Origin: Eshraghiella sp964414835
GTDB taxonomy: Bacteria; Bacillota; Clostridia; Lachnospirales; Lachnospiraceae
Reading direction: 5' to 3'
NCBI GenBank assembly: GCA_964414835.1
Contig: CAYPWY010000034.1
Location: 1 to 17,022 of the forward strand
Length of the DNA: 17,022 bases
The position numbers and the translations under genes are program-made. The notes under the pieces are model-generated. The model did no database searches. It had not been told where the DNA came from and saw only the letters and a list, made by a program, of their open reading frames with translations. Positions 1-7,600 of this stretch are shown here, in pieces. Every line of letters starts with the position of its first letter. Position 1 is the stretch's first letter.

Positions 1-302
1 ATTTCCTGAAGAGCTGCCAGATAATCCGTTGCTGATTTACCGTATCTGCCGGCAACATCAAAGGCATCACTGCCAATCTGTTTCAGCTGTGATTTGGACA
101 GCGAATTATTTAGGCTGCTTAACTGGGTGAGATAAGTGTTTACTTCCTTTAATTGGGCAATTGCTTCTTTGGTCTTTGAAGCAATTGCCGAGACGGCGGA
201 GCCCATGGAAAATGCCGATGAAAAGCTGGAAACGGCTTGTGTCCATTGGTCTTTTAATATTTTTCCTATCTGTGAAGCAAAGTTATCGGTTGTATTTGCC
301 AT
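1..302 (-). CDS. Phage tail tape measure protein, N-terminal fragment (second copy; runs off window)
   Basis: The reverse strand starts with ATG at 302 (MANTTDNFASQIGK...) and stays open to the window edge, giving about 100 residues. An AGGAGG ribosome binding site lies about 8 bases upstream. The visible part is helical and Ala/Ser/Gln-rich, and ends in a segment (DVAGRYGKSATDYLAALQE) typical of the early part of TP901-type tape measure proteins in Firmicute siphophages. These proteins fill the tail tube, set tail length and are ejected at infection. The gene follows the small 106-residue gene, on the far side of the whole baseplate and fibre block. That is not the usual place for a tape measure, and another tape measure occupies 9514-17022. 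Family assignment is from pattern recognition; the missing C-terminal part would decide whether this is a complete gene. Confidence 0.72.
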   Translation of the reverse strand, partial: MANTTDNFASQIGKILKDQWTQAVSSFSSAFSMGSAVSAIASKTKEAIAQLKEVNTYLTQLSSLNNSLSKSQLKQIGSDAFDVAGRYGKSATDYLAALQE

Positions 303-332
303 TTGTATGTAATACCTCCTTTTTGTATAATG

Positions 333-354
333 AGCCCCTCCTTACGGAGGGGCT
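333..354 (-). other. Intercistronic hairpin between the 106-aa gene and the tape measure start
   Basis: Perfect inverted repeat: AGCCCCTCC, loop TTAC, GGAGGGGCT. This GC-rich 9-bp stem sits directly upstream of the AGGAGG of the next gene. No U-run follows it on either strand, so it is a poor intrinsic terminator. It could be an mRNA-stability or processing element, or an attenuator. Confidence 0.6.
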
Positions 355-379
355 AAAGTTGTAAACAGCGGATTAATGC

Positions 380-700
380 TTAGTTATCAGCATCCGAATC
401 TATAGTCTTATCTAAGCTGATAGTGTATCTTCCGTTATAATAGTAACTATTTATCTCTTCATAGCAGTTAGATAATATGTAGTTTTCAAGTGTAAGAACA
501 ACAGTTTCGTTACTTGAGATGACAAAACTGCTGAAATCCGTATTGTTCAGTTCTGAAATTACATCATCAAGAGGATGTTTGGTACTGTTTATTTCTATTG
601 AAGCAGAAGTTGTTTTTGTACCGTCAGCCTCGATGTTGAAGGATCTTGAGAATTTCTCAATTTCATAAATTTTGTTGGTGGCTGTTGTTAATGTTAACAT
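380..700 (-). CDS. Hypothetical protein, 106 aa, between the fibre-like gene and the second tape measure
   Basis: ATG at 700 is preceded by a strong TAGGAGG, which overlaps the end of the upstream frame; the two genes are separated by only 12 bases, so they are almost certainly co-transcribed. The protein opens MLTLTTATNKIYEIEKFSRS and is acidic, with alternating hydrophobic residues that suggest a small beta-rich fold. It has no signal peptide, membrane segment or recognised motif. Short proteins with this kind of start (MLxLTT..NKxYEI) occur beside tail fibre genes in Firmicute prophages, so it may be a minor tail component or an assembly helper. This is inference from position and style only, and I do not recognise the family. 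Confidence 0.7.
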   Translation of the reverse strand: MLTLTTATNKIYEIEKFSRSFNIEADGTKTTSASIEINSTKHPLDDVISELNNTDFSSFVISSNETVVLTLENYILSNCYEEINSYYYNGRYTISLDKTIDSDADN

Positions 701-712
701 TTTAAATACCTC

Positions 713-2278
713 CTATAAATTTGCATTGTTTGTGGTTATTTGTTTTGATGTGGTTATTTGTATAACATCAGATTGGGTGTATGTCATGATGGATGACTGT
801 GCATAATATGTGGTTGTCAAAGTATATTGACTTGATACGGATGATGTGTAGGAGCCGGAGGATGAAGAATATCCGGTAGAAAATGTAGCATTTGTTGAAG
901 ATGTAATAAGTGATGTATCACTATAACTGGCTACACCGGTTGTTCCCCTGGTTGTATATGATGAACTGACATATGCTAAGTCCCATGTGGCATTGCTGTT
1001 TAATCCTATAGTATTGTTTGTGATGGATGTTGCCGTTGCTGTTAAACTTCCGGATGAAAATGTAGACACTGATTTGATTGTGGTCATAAATGTAGCATTA
1101 GTGGAAGAGGTTGAAGCAGAGGAAGTCCAATATGATGTTGAAGCGGTTGTATTTCTGGAACTATATGAAGACGATACTGTTGCCGTAGCAAATGTAGCGT
1201 TTGTTGTGCTGGAAACATAACCGGCGGATGTGTATGAGCTTGTTGCCGTTGTACCTCGGCTGGTTGTATAAGTCTGTGTACCGGAAGCTCCTGTTGTCCA
1301 TGTATAGGAGCCTGATATTGATGAAGTACCGGAACCTGTCGATGTGGAATACGCCGTTGCAGTGTATGTACCTGTCACTTTTGTCACAACTACAGCCGAT
1401 GGTGCTATTAAATTTGTGAAAGTCTGATACAACACTGTTCCGTATGTTTTTGTATTTTTATACGAGTTGGTATATATGAGTGAAGTAGTAGAAGCGGCTG
1501 CAGTTGCCCATGCACCGGATGAAATGGCCCCGGTAGTTTTGGCAAATGAATAATTGGTATTAAACATTGACACATAATGGATAACCGGGCCTGCCGTAGT
1601 AACACCATTACCGGAATGTGAGGCAGTTGATGATGTAGTAAATGAAGTGGTACGTGAATAGCTCAATGTTGCTTTAGTTGCAAATCCTGATGTACTGGTT
1701 TTGGTGGCAGTAATTTTCTTTTGCCATAATCCTGTATATGTTGACCTTGACAATGACTTGCTTGTATAGCTGGATTTGGATATAGAATATCTCTTATAAG
1801 ATGCAGAAGTATAACTTGATTTTGCTATGAGAGATTGTGGATATGACGTGGTGCTGTAACTGCTGAAAGTATATAAGTAACGGGTACTTTGCGCACTGGT
1901 ATAGCTGCTTTTATTCATAATATATACAGTAGATGTTGAACTGTATTGAATGCTTCCGGATTGTGTATAGCTTTCTGTCTGTGATGCATTTCCAACTGTT
2001 GTTGTTAATGTGTTAGTAATTGTTTGATTTTGAGTAATATTTTCGGAAGATGTAAACCGGTGAGCAATATATGCTGCCACACCATTGTTTATCCTGATTT
2101 TCAATGGAGAGTATTGGCTTGCACTGGCATCAGAGGTTAAAGGATACTTCATAATTCCATCAGTCCCGGATGCGGTTCTCAAACATAAATGTCTTGTGCC
2201 AACAGTTGATAAGTTGGTATATTCTGAACCTGAGTAACTTATCACTCCATTATTTCCTCTAAAAACGAGATAACTCAA
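713..2278 (-). CDS. Ser/Thr/Tyr-rich repetitive tail fibre or decoration protein, 521 aa
   Basis: I start it at TTG 2278 (MSYLVFRGNNGVIS), because a near-perfect AAGGAGGTGAT lies about 7 bases upstream and the ATG at 2285 runs into a stop after eight codons. The first 70 residues are mixed. The rest is strongly biased: in one 80-residue stretch I count 42 Ser+Thr. It also carries KSSYTS motifs in the first half and at least four NAT(F/W) repeats 34-35 residues apart in the second half. There is one Cys and no signal peptide or membrane segment. Such composition suits a beta-structured fibre or an exposed, glycosylated appendage. It follows the baseplate genes and lies directly downstream of a glycosyltransferase gene, which supports a surface role. 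No homologous family is recognised, so the function is inferred from composition and position. Confidence 0.75.
   Translation of the reverse strand: MSYLVFRGNNGVISYSGSEYTNLSTVGTRHLCLRTASGTDGIMKYPLTSDASASQYSPLKIRINNGVAAYIAHRFTSSENITQNQTITNTLTTTVGNASQTESYTQSGSIQYSSTSTVYIMNKSSYTSAQSTRYLYTFSSYSTTSYPQSLIAKSSYTSASYKRYSISKSSYTSKSLSRSTYTGLWQKKITATKTSTSGFATKATLSYSRTTSFTTSSTASHSGNGVTTAGPVIHYVSMFNTNYSFAKTTGAISSGAWATAAASTTSLIYTNSYKNTKTYGTVLYQTFTNLIAPSAVVVTKVTGTYTATAYSTSTGSGTSSISGSYTWTTGASGTQTYTTSRGTTATSSYTSAGYVSSTTNATFATATVSSSYSSRNTTASTSYWTSSASTSSTNATFMTTIKSVSTFSSGSLTATATSITNNTIGLNSNATWDLAYVSSSYTTRGTTGVASYSDTSLITSSTNATFSTGYSSSSGSYTSSVSSQYTLTTTYYAQSSIMTYTQSDVIQITTSKQITTNNANL
881..1290 (-). repeat. 34-35-residue repeats encoded in the Ser/Thr-rich protein
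   Basis: The NAT(F/W) codon block occurs at 881-892, 983-994, 1088-1099 and 1190-1201. The spacings are 102, 105 and 102 bases, i.e. 34, 35 and 34 residues. Flanking motifs also recur (VSSSYxxRxTT before, SST before NATF). The regular spacing suggests a repeating beta unit. DNA identity between copies is only partial, so these are old repeats. Confidence 0.7.
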
Positions 2279-2314
2279 TAAACATCACCTCCTTACAATT
2301 ATCAGCAGCTATAA

Positions 2315-3478
2315 TCAGTGCTTTACCTTATGAGCTAATAATTCATCATATGTCCAGGTAAGCTCTTCGCAGCCATCCTTTATATATGTATCAAATTCTA
2401 CCCAAGGCTCTATAAAATTCACATCCGTGTAATGTGTTACTCCAAAGTATTCATTATTTTTTTGAGAGTAGGTATACTGGTCAAAATACTCTAAGCATTG
2501 CAATCGCAGCTTGCTGCAGGCATCTCTTAATATGGTCCAGTCTAATTCAAGCTTTGGAACATAATCTGTTGTTTTAACGTGATTTATAAATGCTAAGAAC
2601 GTAAAATATGAGTACATGGTCATATTAAGCAGTTTATTTTTATATTGTTCTTCCTGTTCTTCGCCCCATTCCAGCTTATTAGTGTTAATGTCCTTCATAT
2701 AATGCAATATATTGGAGGAACCGTCCATGGTATATCCCGATAACATAAACGAGTAATGGGGGTCAATTCTGCTTTGGCTGTCTGAATTAGGATACCATAG
2801 ATACATAATCTGGTTGTCATCCAACAATATGCCGGAATAAGAGGAATCATTGTCCAATGCATAGAAGAAGCACGACATAAAATAGTAGTCTTCCGCATGT
2901 CTGCTCTGTGCTTCATTAAACCTGATGTTATGTTTGTTTAAAAATGAGCGGTTATATAATTTAGAATTAAGCCATATTCGGTTGTTTGCCGTAATAACAT
3001 GGGTATGATTATCATCAAATTCAAATAGCGGTCCTGACACAATGGCAATAGGTGGTTTTGATTTGTCAATTATAAAATCTCCGTTTTTATCCAGCTCATA
3101 TACATATGAATTACCGTCTGGTTTCTGCTTATAAATGTTAGATTCAACACATCCTATGTATATTGATACAGCTAATGGATTAGCCAGCCTGTCGTCTTCA
3201 TCCTGAAGCATAAAATACTGATGTTCAGTATGGTCAATCCCATATTGTCTGGCCAGACCCTGTCCGTAGTTTTCGGGGGTTCTGATGCATCTTATATCTA
3301 AGTAATTTTTGTACTTATCCACTAAGTCCTGATAATCACAATCAGTATTAGGTGAGCAATCATTTACTAAGGTTACATGGATAAACTCTTTATGCCATTG
3401 AATAGCTAAAGCCATTAATCCCGGTTCAATAATTTCTGATTTACCATAACAAGGTATAATATAATCAATGTCAAACAT
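2315..3478 (-). CDS. GT2-family (GT-A fold) glycosyltransferase, 387 aa, within the tail operon
   Basis: The frame opens upstream at 3496, but the GGAGG inside that stretch lies 6 bases before the ATG at 3478, so translation most likely starts there (MFDIDYIIPCYG). The N-terminal domain has the GT2 signature order: DYIIPCYG at about 4-11, VNDCSP at 38-43, NYGQGLARQYG at 70-80, and the acidic nucleotide-sugar/metal site QDEDD at 92-96. An ED pair at about 196-197 (AEDYYF) is a candidate for the catalytic base region. The C-terminal 190 residues are unassigned and rich in Tyr and Trp. There is no membrane segment, so it should be cytoplasmic. It lies between a BppU-like gene and a Ser/Thr-rich structural gene, so a plausible substrate is that protein or a baseplate component. 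Donor and acceptor cannot be told from sequence. Confidence 0.8.
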   Translation of the reverse strand: MFDIDYIIPCYGKSEIIEPGLMALAIQWHKEFIHVTLVNDCSPNTDCDYQDLVDKYKNYLDIRCIRTPENYGQGLARQYGIDHTEHQYFMLQDEDDRLANPLAVSIYIGCVESNIYKQKPDGNSYVYELDKNGDFIIDKSKPPIAIVSGPLFEFDDNHTHVITANNRIWLNSKLYNRSFLNKHNIRFNEAQSRHAEDYYFMSCFFYALDNDSSYSGILLDDNQIMYLWYPNSDSQSRIDPHYSFMLSGYTMDGSSNILHYMKDINTNKLEWGEEQEEQYKNKLLNMTMYSYFTFLAFINHVKTTDYVPKLELDWTILRDACSKLRLQCLEYFDQYTYSQKNNEYFGVTHYTDVNFIEPWVEFDTYIKDGCEELTWTYDELLAHKVKH

Positions 3479-3523
3479 ATTTTCCTCCATAAACATAAAC
3501 GTTAACTATTTATATACTGATTT

Positions 3524-4585
3524 TTACTCGTACCACAGAGCGCCTATTTCCTCACCGGGCATATTGGACAATATCATATTAGAATTTATTGTAATCTGAC
3601 CGTTTGTGGTATCAGGCGTTAAGGTAATGTTATTTCCGGCAGCCAATGTTAACGTATCAGTTTTGGAACCTGCGGCAATGGTAGTGGTTCCGACTGAAAT
3701 ATTGCTGAAAGCATTCTGGTTTTCTTCTGCTTCAGCTACAGACGAAGGCAGTTGATTAGGCAGGATTAAGCCGTTTGAATCCAATTCGGCAACACCATTT
3801 GCGGCGCCTTTGTCCTCTGTAAAAATGAAATAGTGGCTATCTAATTTAGACTGAAAATCATCAGCGGCATCATTTGCTCTTTGTGCTGCCGCATCTGCAT
3901 TTGCAATGACAATAGCAATGTTGCTTTCTCTTTCAGTTTCATTTGCCTGTCTGCTGTTTTCGGCGGATATTCTTGCAGATTCGTCAGCCTGTCTGATTGA
4001 CTCTGCGGCTGTTCTTTCAGTTTCGGCGGATATTCGTAAAGCTTCATTTGCCTGTCTGGTATCTTCGTTATCAACACGCGTACTTTCATTTGCCTGACGA
4101 ATATTTTCGTTTGTTTCAAGTTCGTCATTCAACTTTTTATTGGCAGCGATTAAACTGTTCAAAGCACCAAATTCATTGGTGCTTTCCATAACGCTATTAT
4201 CAACTGCGGTTTTGTCTATATTGATAATAAAATTTTTTGTGGAATATATCACACCTGTTTCTTGATTTGTAACCTGAATATCGCAGACTGCATTTCCTTC
4301 AACTGCAAGAATCTGTTCTGTGAGAGTGATAAATACCCTTCCGTCTTCAAGAACCTTGCAATCATTATATACATAAGTTCTGTCAGGTTTTTGAAGTCTT
4401 ATTCTTGCTGCCTCATTGGCATTAACATTTCTCGGTATACCATTCTCTGTCAATGTACATACAATATATCTGGCAGTATCTAAATGCTTTGCACGGGAAA
4501 TGTTATAAGACGGATTTATAAAATCAACTGCGATTTCAATGATTTTATAATTATTTTTAATTTCATTTAATTCCTCTAAAGTCAT
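3524..4585 (-). CDS. BppU-like baseplate upper protein with coiled-coil stem, 353 aa
   Basis: Residues 10-130 resemble the N-terminal BppU/DUF2479 domain of Firmicute siphophages: IEIAVDFINPSYNIS, RIRLQKPDRTYVYNDC, and an immunoglobulin-like run ending in IINIDKTAVDN. That domain docks receptor-binding parts onto the Dit/Tal baseplate. Residues 145-235 form a long charged coiled coil with repeated R(Q/I)(A/S)xE units, suggesting a trimeric stalk. GVAELDSNGLILPNQLPS at 264-281 is a short element seen near the start of many fibre head domains. The C-terminal 70 residues are beta-rich (TTTIAAGSKTDTLTLAAGNN). It is shorter than full fibres, so it may be an adaptor rather than the receptor binder itself. 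It has its own SD-like AAGAAAGGAG and follows Tal after a hairpin. Confidence 0.75.
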   Translation of the reverse strand: MTLEELNEIKNNYKIIEIAVDFINPSYNISRAKHLDTARYIVCTLTENGIPRNVNANEAARIRLQKPDRTYVYNDCKVLEDGRVFITLTEQILAVEGNAVCDIQVTNQETGVIYSTKNFIINIDKTAVDNSVMESTNEFGALNSLIAANKKLNDELETNENIRQANESTRVDNEDTRQANEALRISAETERTAAESIRQADESARISAENSRQANETERESNIAIVIANADAAAQRANDAADDFQSKLDSHYFIFTEDKGAANGVAELDSNGLILPNQLPSSVAEAEENQNAFSNISVGTTTIAAGSKTDTLTLAAGNNITLTPDTTNGQITINSNMILSNMPGEEIGALWYE

Positions 4586-4609
4586 ACGAACTCCTTTCTT
4601 TTTATAATA

Positions 4610-4638
4610 AGAGAGAATTTATAAAGCAAATTCTCTCT
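4610..4638 (-). other. Intercistronic hairpin between Tal and the BppU-like gene
   Basis: Perfect 11-bp stem AGAGAGAATTT / AAATTCTCTCT with a 7-nt loop, placed between the Tal stop and the ribosome binding site of the next gene. On the minus strand it is followed by TTATTATAAAAAG rather than a U-run, so termination would be weak at best. It resembles the hairpin at 9475-9507 in both position and its GAGAGA core. Confidence 0.6.
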
Positions 4639-4647
4639 CGGAATATT

Positions 4648-7600
4648 TTATCCTGATATTTCTATCCAGCCATTGGTTGTCAGACCGCCTACAGGATGAC
4701 TGCCGCCGCTATCATAAATTACCAGAAAAAATGTATATGCGGCGCCATTGTCACCGGTGTATTGTATACCTTTTGGAAACAATCGTATCCCATATGTACC
4801 GCCATCGTAACCTTTTAGACATCCGGAAAATTCTTCAGAATCTTCAATTGTCCAACCGCCTATTACACCGCTTTTTGCAGTCAATACACCGGAGGAATCC
4901 ACACTGAAATTATTACCGACTTTTAAAGACCCGCCGGTAATAGTTGCATTATTTGAAGAAATAGCTCCGCTGATATTAACATTGCTTGCAGATAATACTC
5001 CGGCGGAAGTCACATTGAAATTGCTTCCTATGCTGAAAGACCCACCGGTAATATTAGCATTGGTAATATTGGCATTGCTGCAGTACAAATCTCCGTTTTG
5101 GTAAACTCTGAATGGAGCACCGCCTATATTTGTATTGTTTGCACCGGCATGTATAATAATGGAGCTTCCATTGGATGGATGCTGGCCGTTTTTCCAGAAT
5201 CCAAATCCATCTGCAGCGGAAGTTCCTGAATAGTATAAGCCGTTACCTATAGAAATACCTCCTATAACACCGCCGGTAGCGTTGATGTCAGAAGTTGTAA
5301 TTTTACCTGAAATATCAACGTTATCAGCATAAAGACTTCCGTTATATCTGACTCTGAAATGACTGGTGAAAGAATCGGATGCAGAGGTTCTGCTTTGGAC
5401 TGCGATGGCATTATGATTTGCAGTGTCATAATTATAGCTGCCGATAACAACACGATATAAATTATCTGTGGAATATGAATTTATGTTGGTACTTCCGATG
5501 GTAAAACCGCCTATTGTACCGCCTGTGGCAGTAATATCAGAAGTTGTAATTTTACCTGAAATATCAGCGTCGGTAGCATATAATACACCTGATTTAGAGA
5601 CCTTGAAGGGGCAGTCAGAATAACTGCTGTGTGAGGTTCCGCCTGCTGCAAATACCCATGTAACTGCATCCCTTGGGTACTGGATTGCGGCTACACCTGT
5701 TGTTTCATCACCGGCGTATATTTTGGTTGATGTGATAGACCATCCTCCGATAGTACCGCCTGTGGCAGTGATGTTGGAAGTAGTAATTGTACCGCTGATG
5801 TCTGCACCAATGGCATATAATACACCTTTGGCAATATTCACATAGGATGAAGAAGATAAGTAAGACCTGATTCCATCTGTGCCTAAGTAAATACCGGAAA
5901 TTGTTGAGAGCAGTGAGTTTGTGCCATTGTAGATTGCAGAGCTGCCGATTGTAAAACCGCCTATTGTACCGCCTGTGGCAGTAATATTATCTGTTGTAAT
6001 AGTACCGATTAAATTCAGATTGTCCTCGTCATAGGTAAGCTTTCCGCCTGCAAAACTAAATGTCCCGTCATTCAAATTGATATGAGTGCCTGAATCGGAA
6101 GAGTAGTTTTCGGAATAAATATTTCCGCCGATAATGTCATTACCCATTAAAATCCCGGCAATTACTGCATCTGCAAGCAATCCGTATTTTTCTTTTGTTT
6201 CGTTTAAAACAGGATCATAGTATGTAATCTTACCCAGTGCTGCTTTGGCAGTTTCCCAGTAATTATCCGTGTATACAAGACAATTATTGGTGAATTTGAC
6301 CTGTTCCGGGGAAAAGGCTCCAAGAATGTCATCCCATTGCCTTCCGGTAATGCCGTGTTCGTCAATGATAAAATCCTGATTGACACTTGTGGAAATATTG
6401 TATAGTGCAGCATTCAATCCGTCATTTCGTATAGAGTCAAGCTCTGTAAAACTTTTTGCACCTTGTTCTGCCTGATGTGCAACATAACTGAAATTCGTCG
6501 CCATCGAACTGACTTTTTCCATAAGACTTTTGGTATCATTTAACCCATTGGCTGTTTCAGTTATATCCGAAAATTCCACCTCAAGATTTTGTAGACCGGA
6601 AAAATCAAGCTTATAGTGAATGAGCCGCAGCCGATATATCTTATCATCTACTGCAACTCTAATCCAGTTGCCGCCTTCAAACATACCTGTCAGTTTATTA
6701 AATTCTTCTATTGCCAATAGATTAATAAGTGTAGTGGAGATTGACATTTGAAGGGTAGAAGCCGTTACCGCTTCTATTTTTGCTTTATCCAATAGTTCCC
6801 GTGCCTTTTGCAGCAATTCAGCATTATTTAACCCATCAGAAATGTAATTGCTATTTTCAAAGGAATCTTCACGCCGATATAGACATAATTCTTTCCATAA
6901 TTCAGACCCAAGATAATTTTCAAGATTCAGATATTGTGTGATTTCCAATCTGGATTTCTCCAAAGCAGACAGGTTGATGTCAACTGATTCAATTTCTGCG
7001 ATTCGAACGGTAATCTCTTGTTGAATAGCAGTTAATTTGTTGTAGTATGGAAGATATAAATCATTATAAATATCTCCATATACAGATTCATTGCCGCAAT
7101 TTGCTTCTATCAGAACATCTATAACAGACTGATAGGCAGATTCAAATGAAGTCAATCTGTTAAGACAATATTTTTTTAATTCTGCCGTAAAAACATCCAA
7201 ATCGGTTTTTACATCAAAGATATCAACCAAATAAATATCATCCCGGTCTATGGCTTTTCTTATTTTCTGTTCAATATAATATCCATAGTCATCATTGATT
7301 GCAATGGTGATATATCCGGTGTTTTCAGCCGTATCATTTTCATCTGAGTAATTTGTTAACCGAAACTTACCCTTCCACGTCTGACTGGTAAGAGATGAAT
7401 CGGTTATTTCTATTTTGTATACAGTACTGTTGATAATACATTTAGCCATACCAAGGACAGCATTATCAACAGTATAAATAGATGCGATACTAACATCCTG
7501 TACAGCAATAGGATTCAAATTAGATGCAGTTAATTTTGCCAGCTCTTGCTTAGCGGTTGTTTCTGCTATTTGAATATCAGGCATCATATTTGACTCTAAT

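Noticed and set aside
713..2278. Diversity-generating retroelement target in the Ser/Thr/Tyr-rich gene
   Set aside because: No reverse transcriptase gene, no template/variable repeat pair and no C-type lectin fold seen in the window.
3479..3496. Upstream ATG (3496) as start of the glycosyltransferase
   Set aside because: The GGAGG lies inside this stretch and is spaced for the ATG at 3478; no ribosome binding site precedes 3496.
4900..6010. CRISPR-like array in the spaced repeats
   Set aside because: The repeats are in frame inside the Tal gene, diverged and unevenly spaced; they encode protein repeats.
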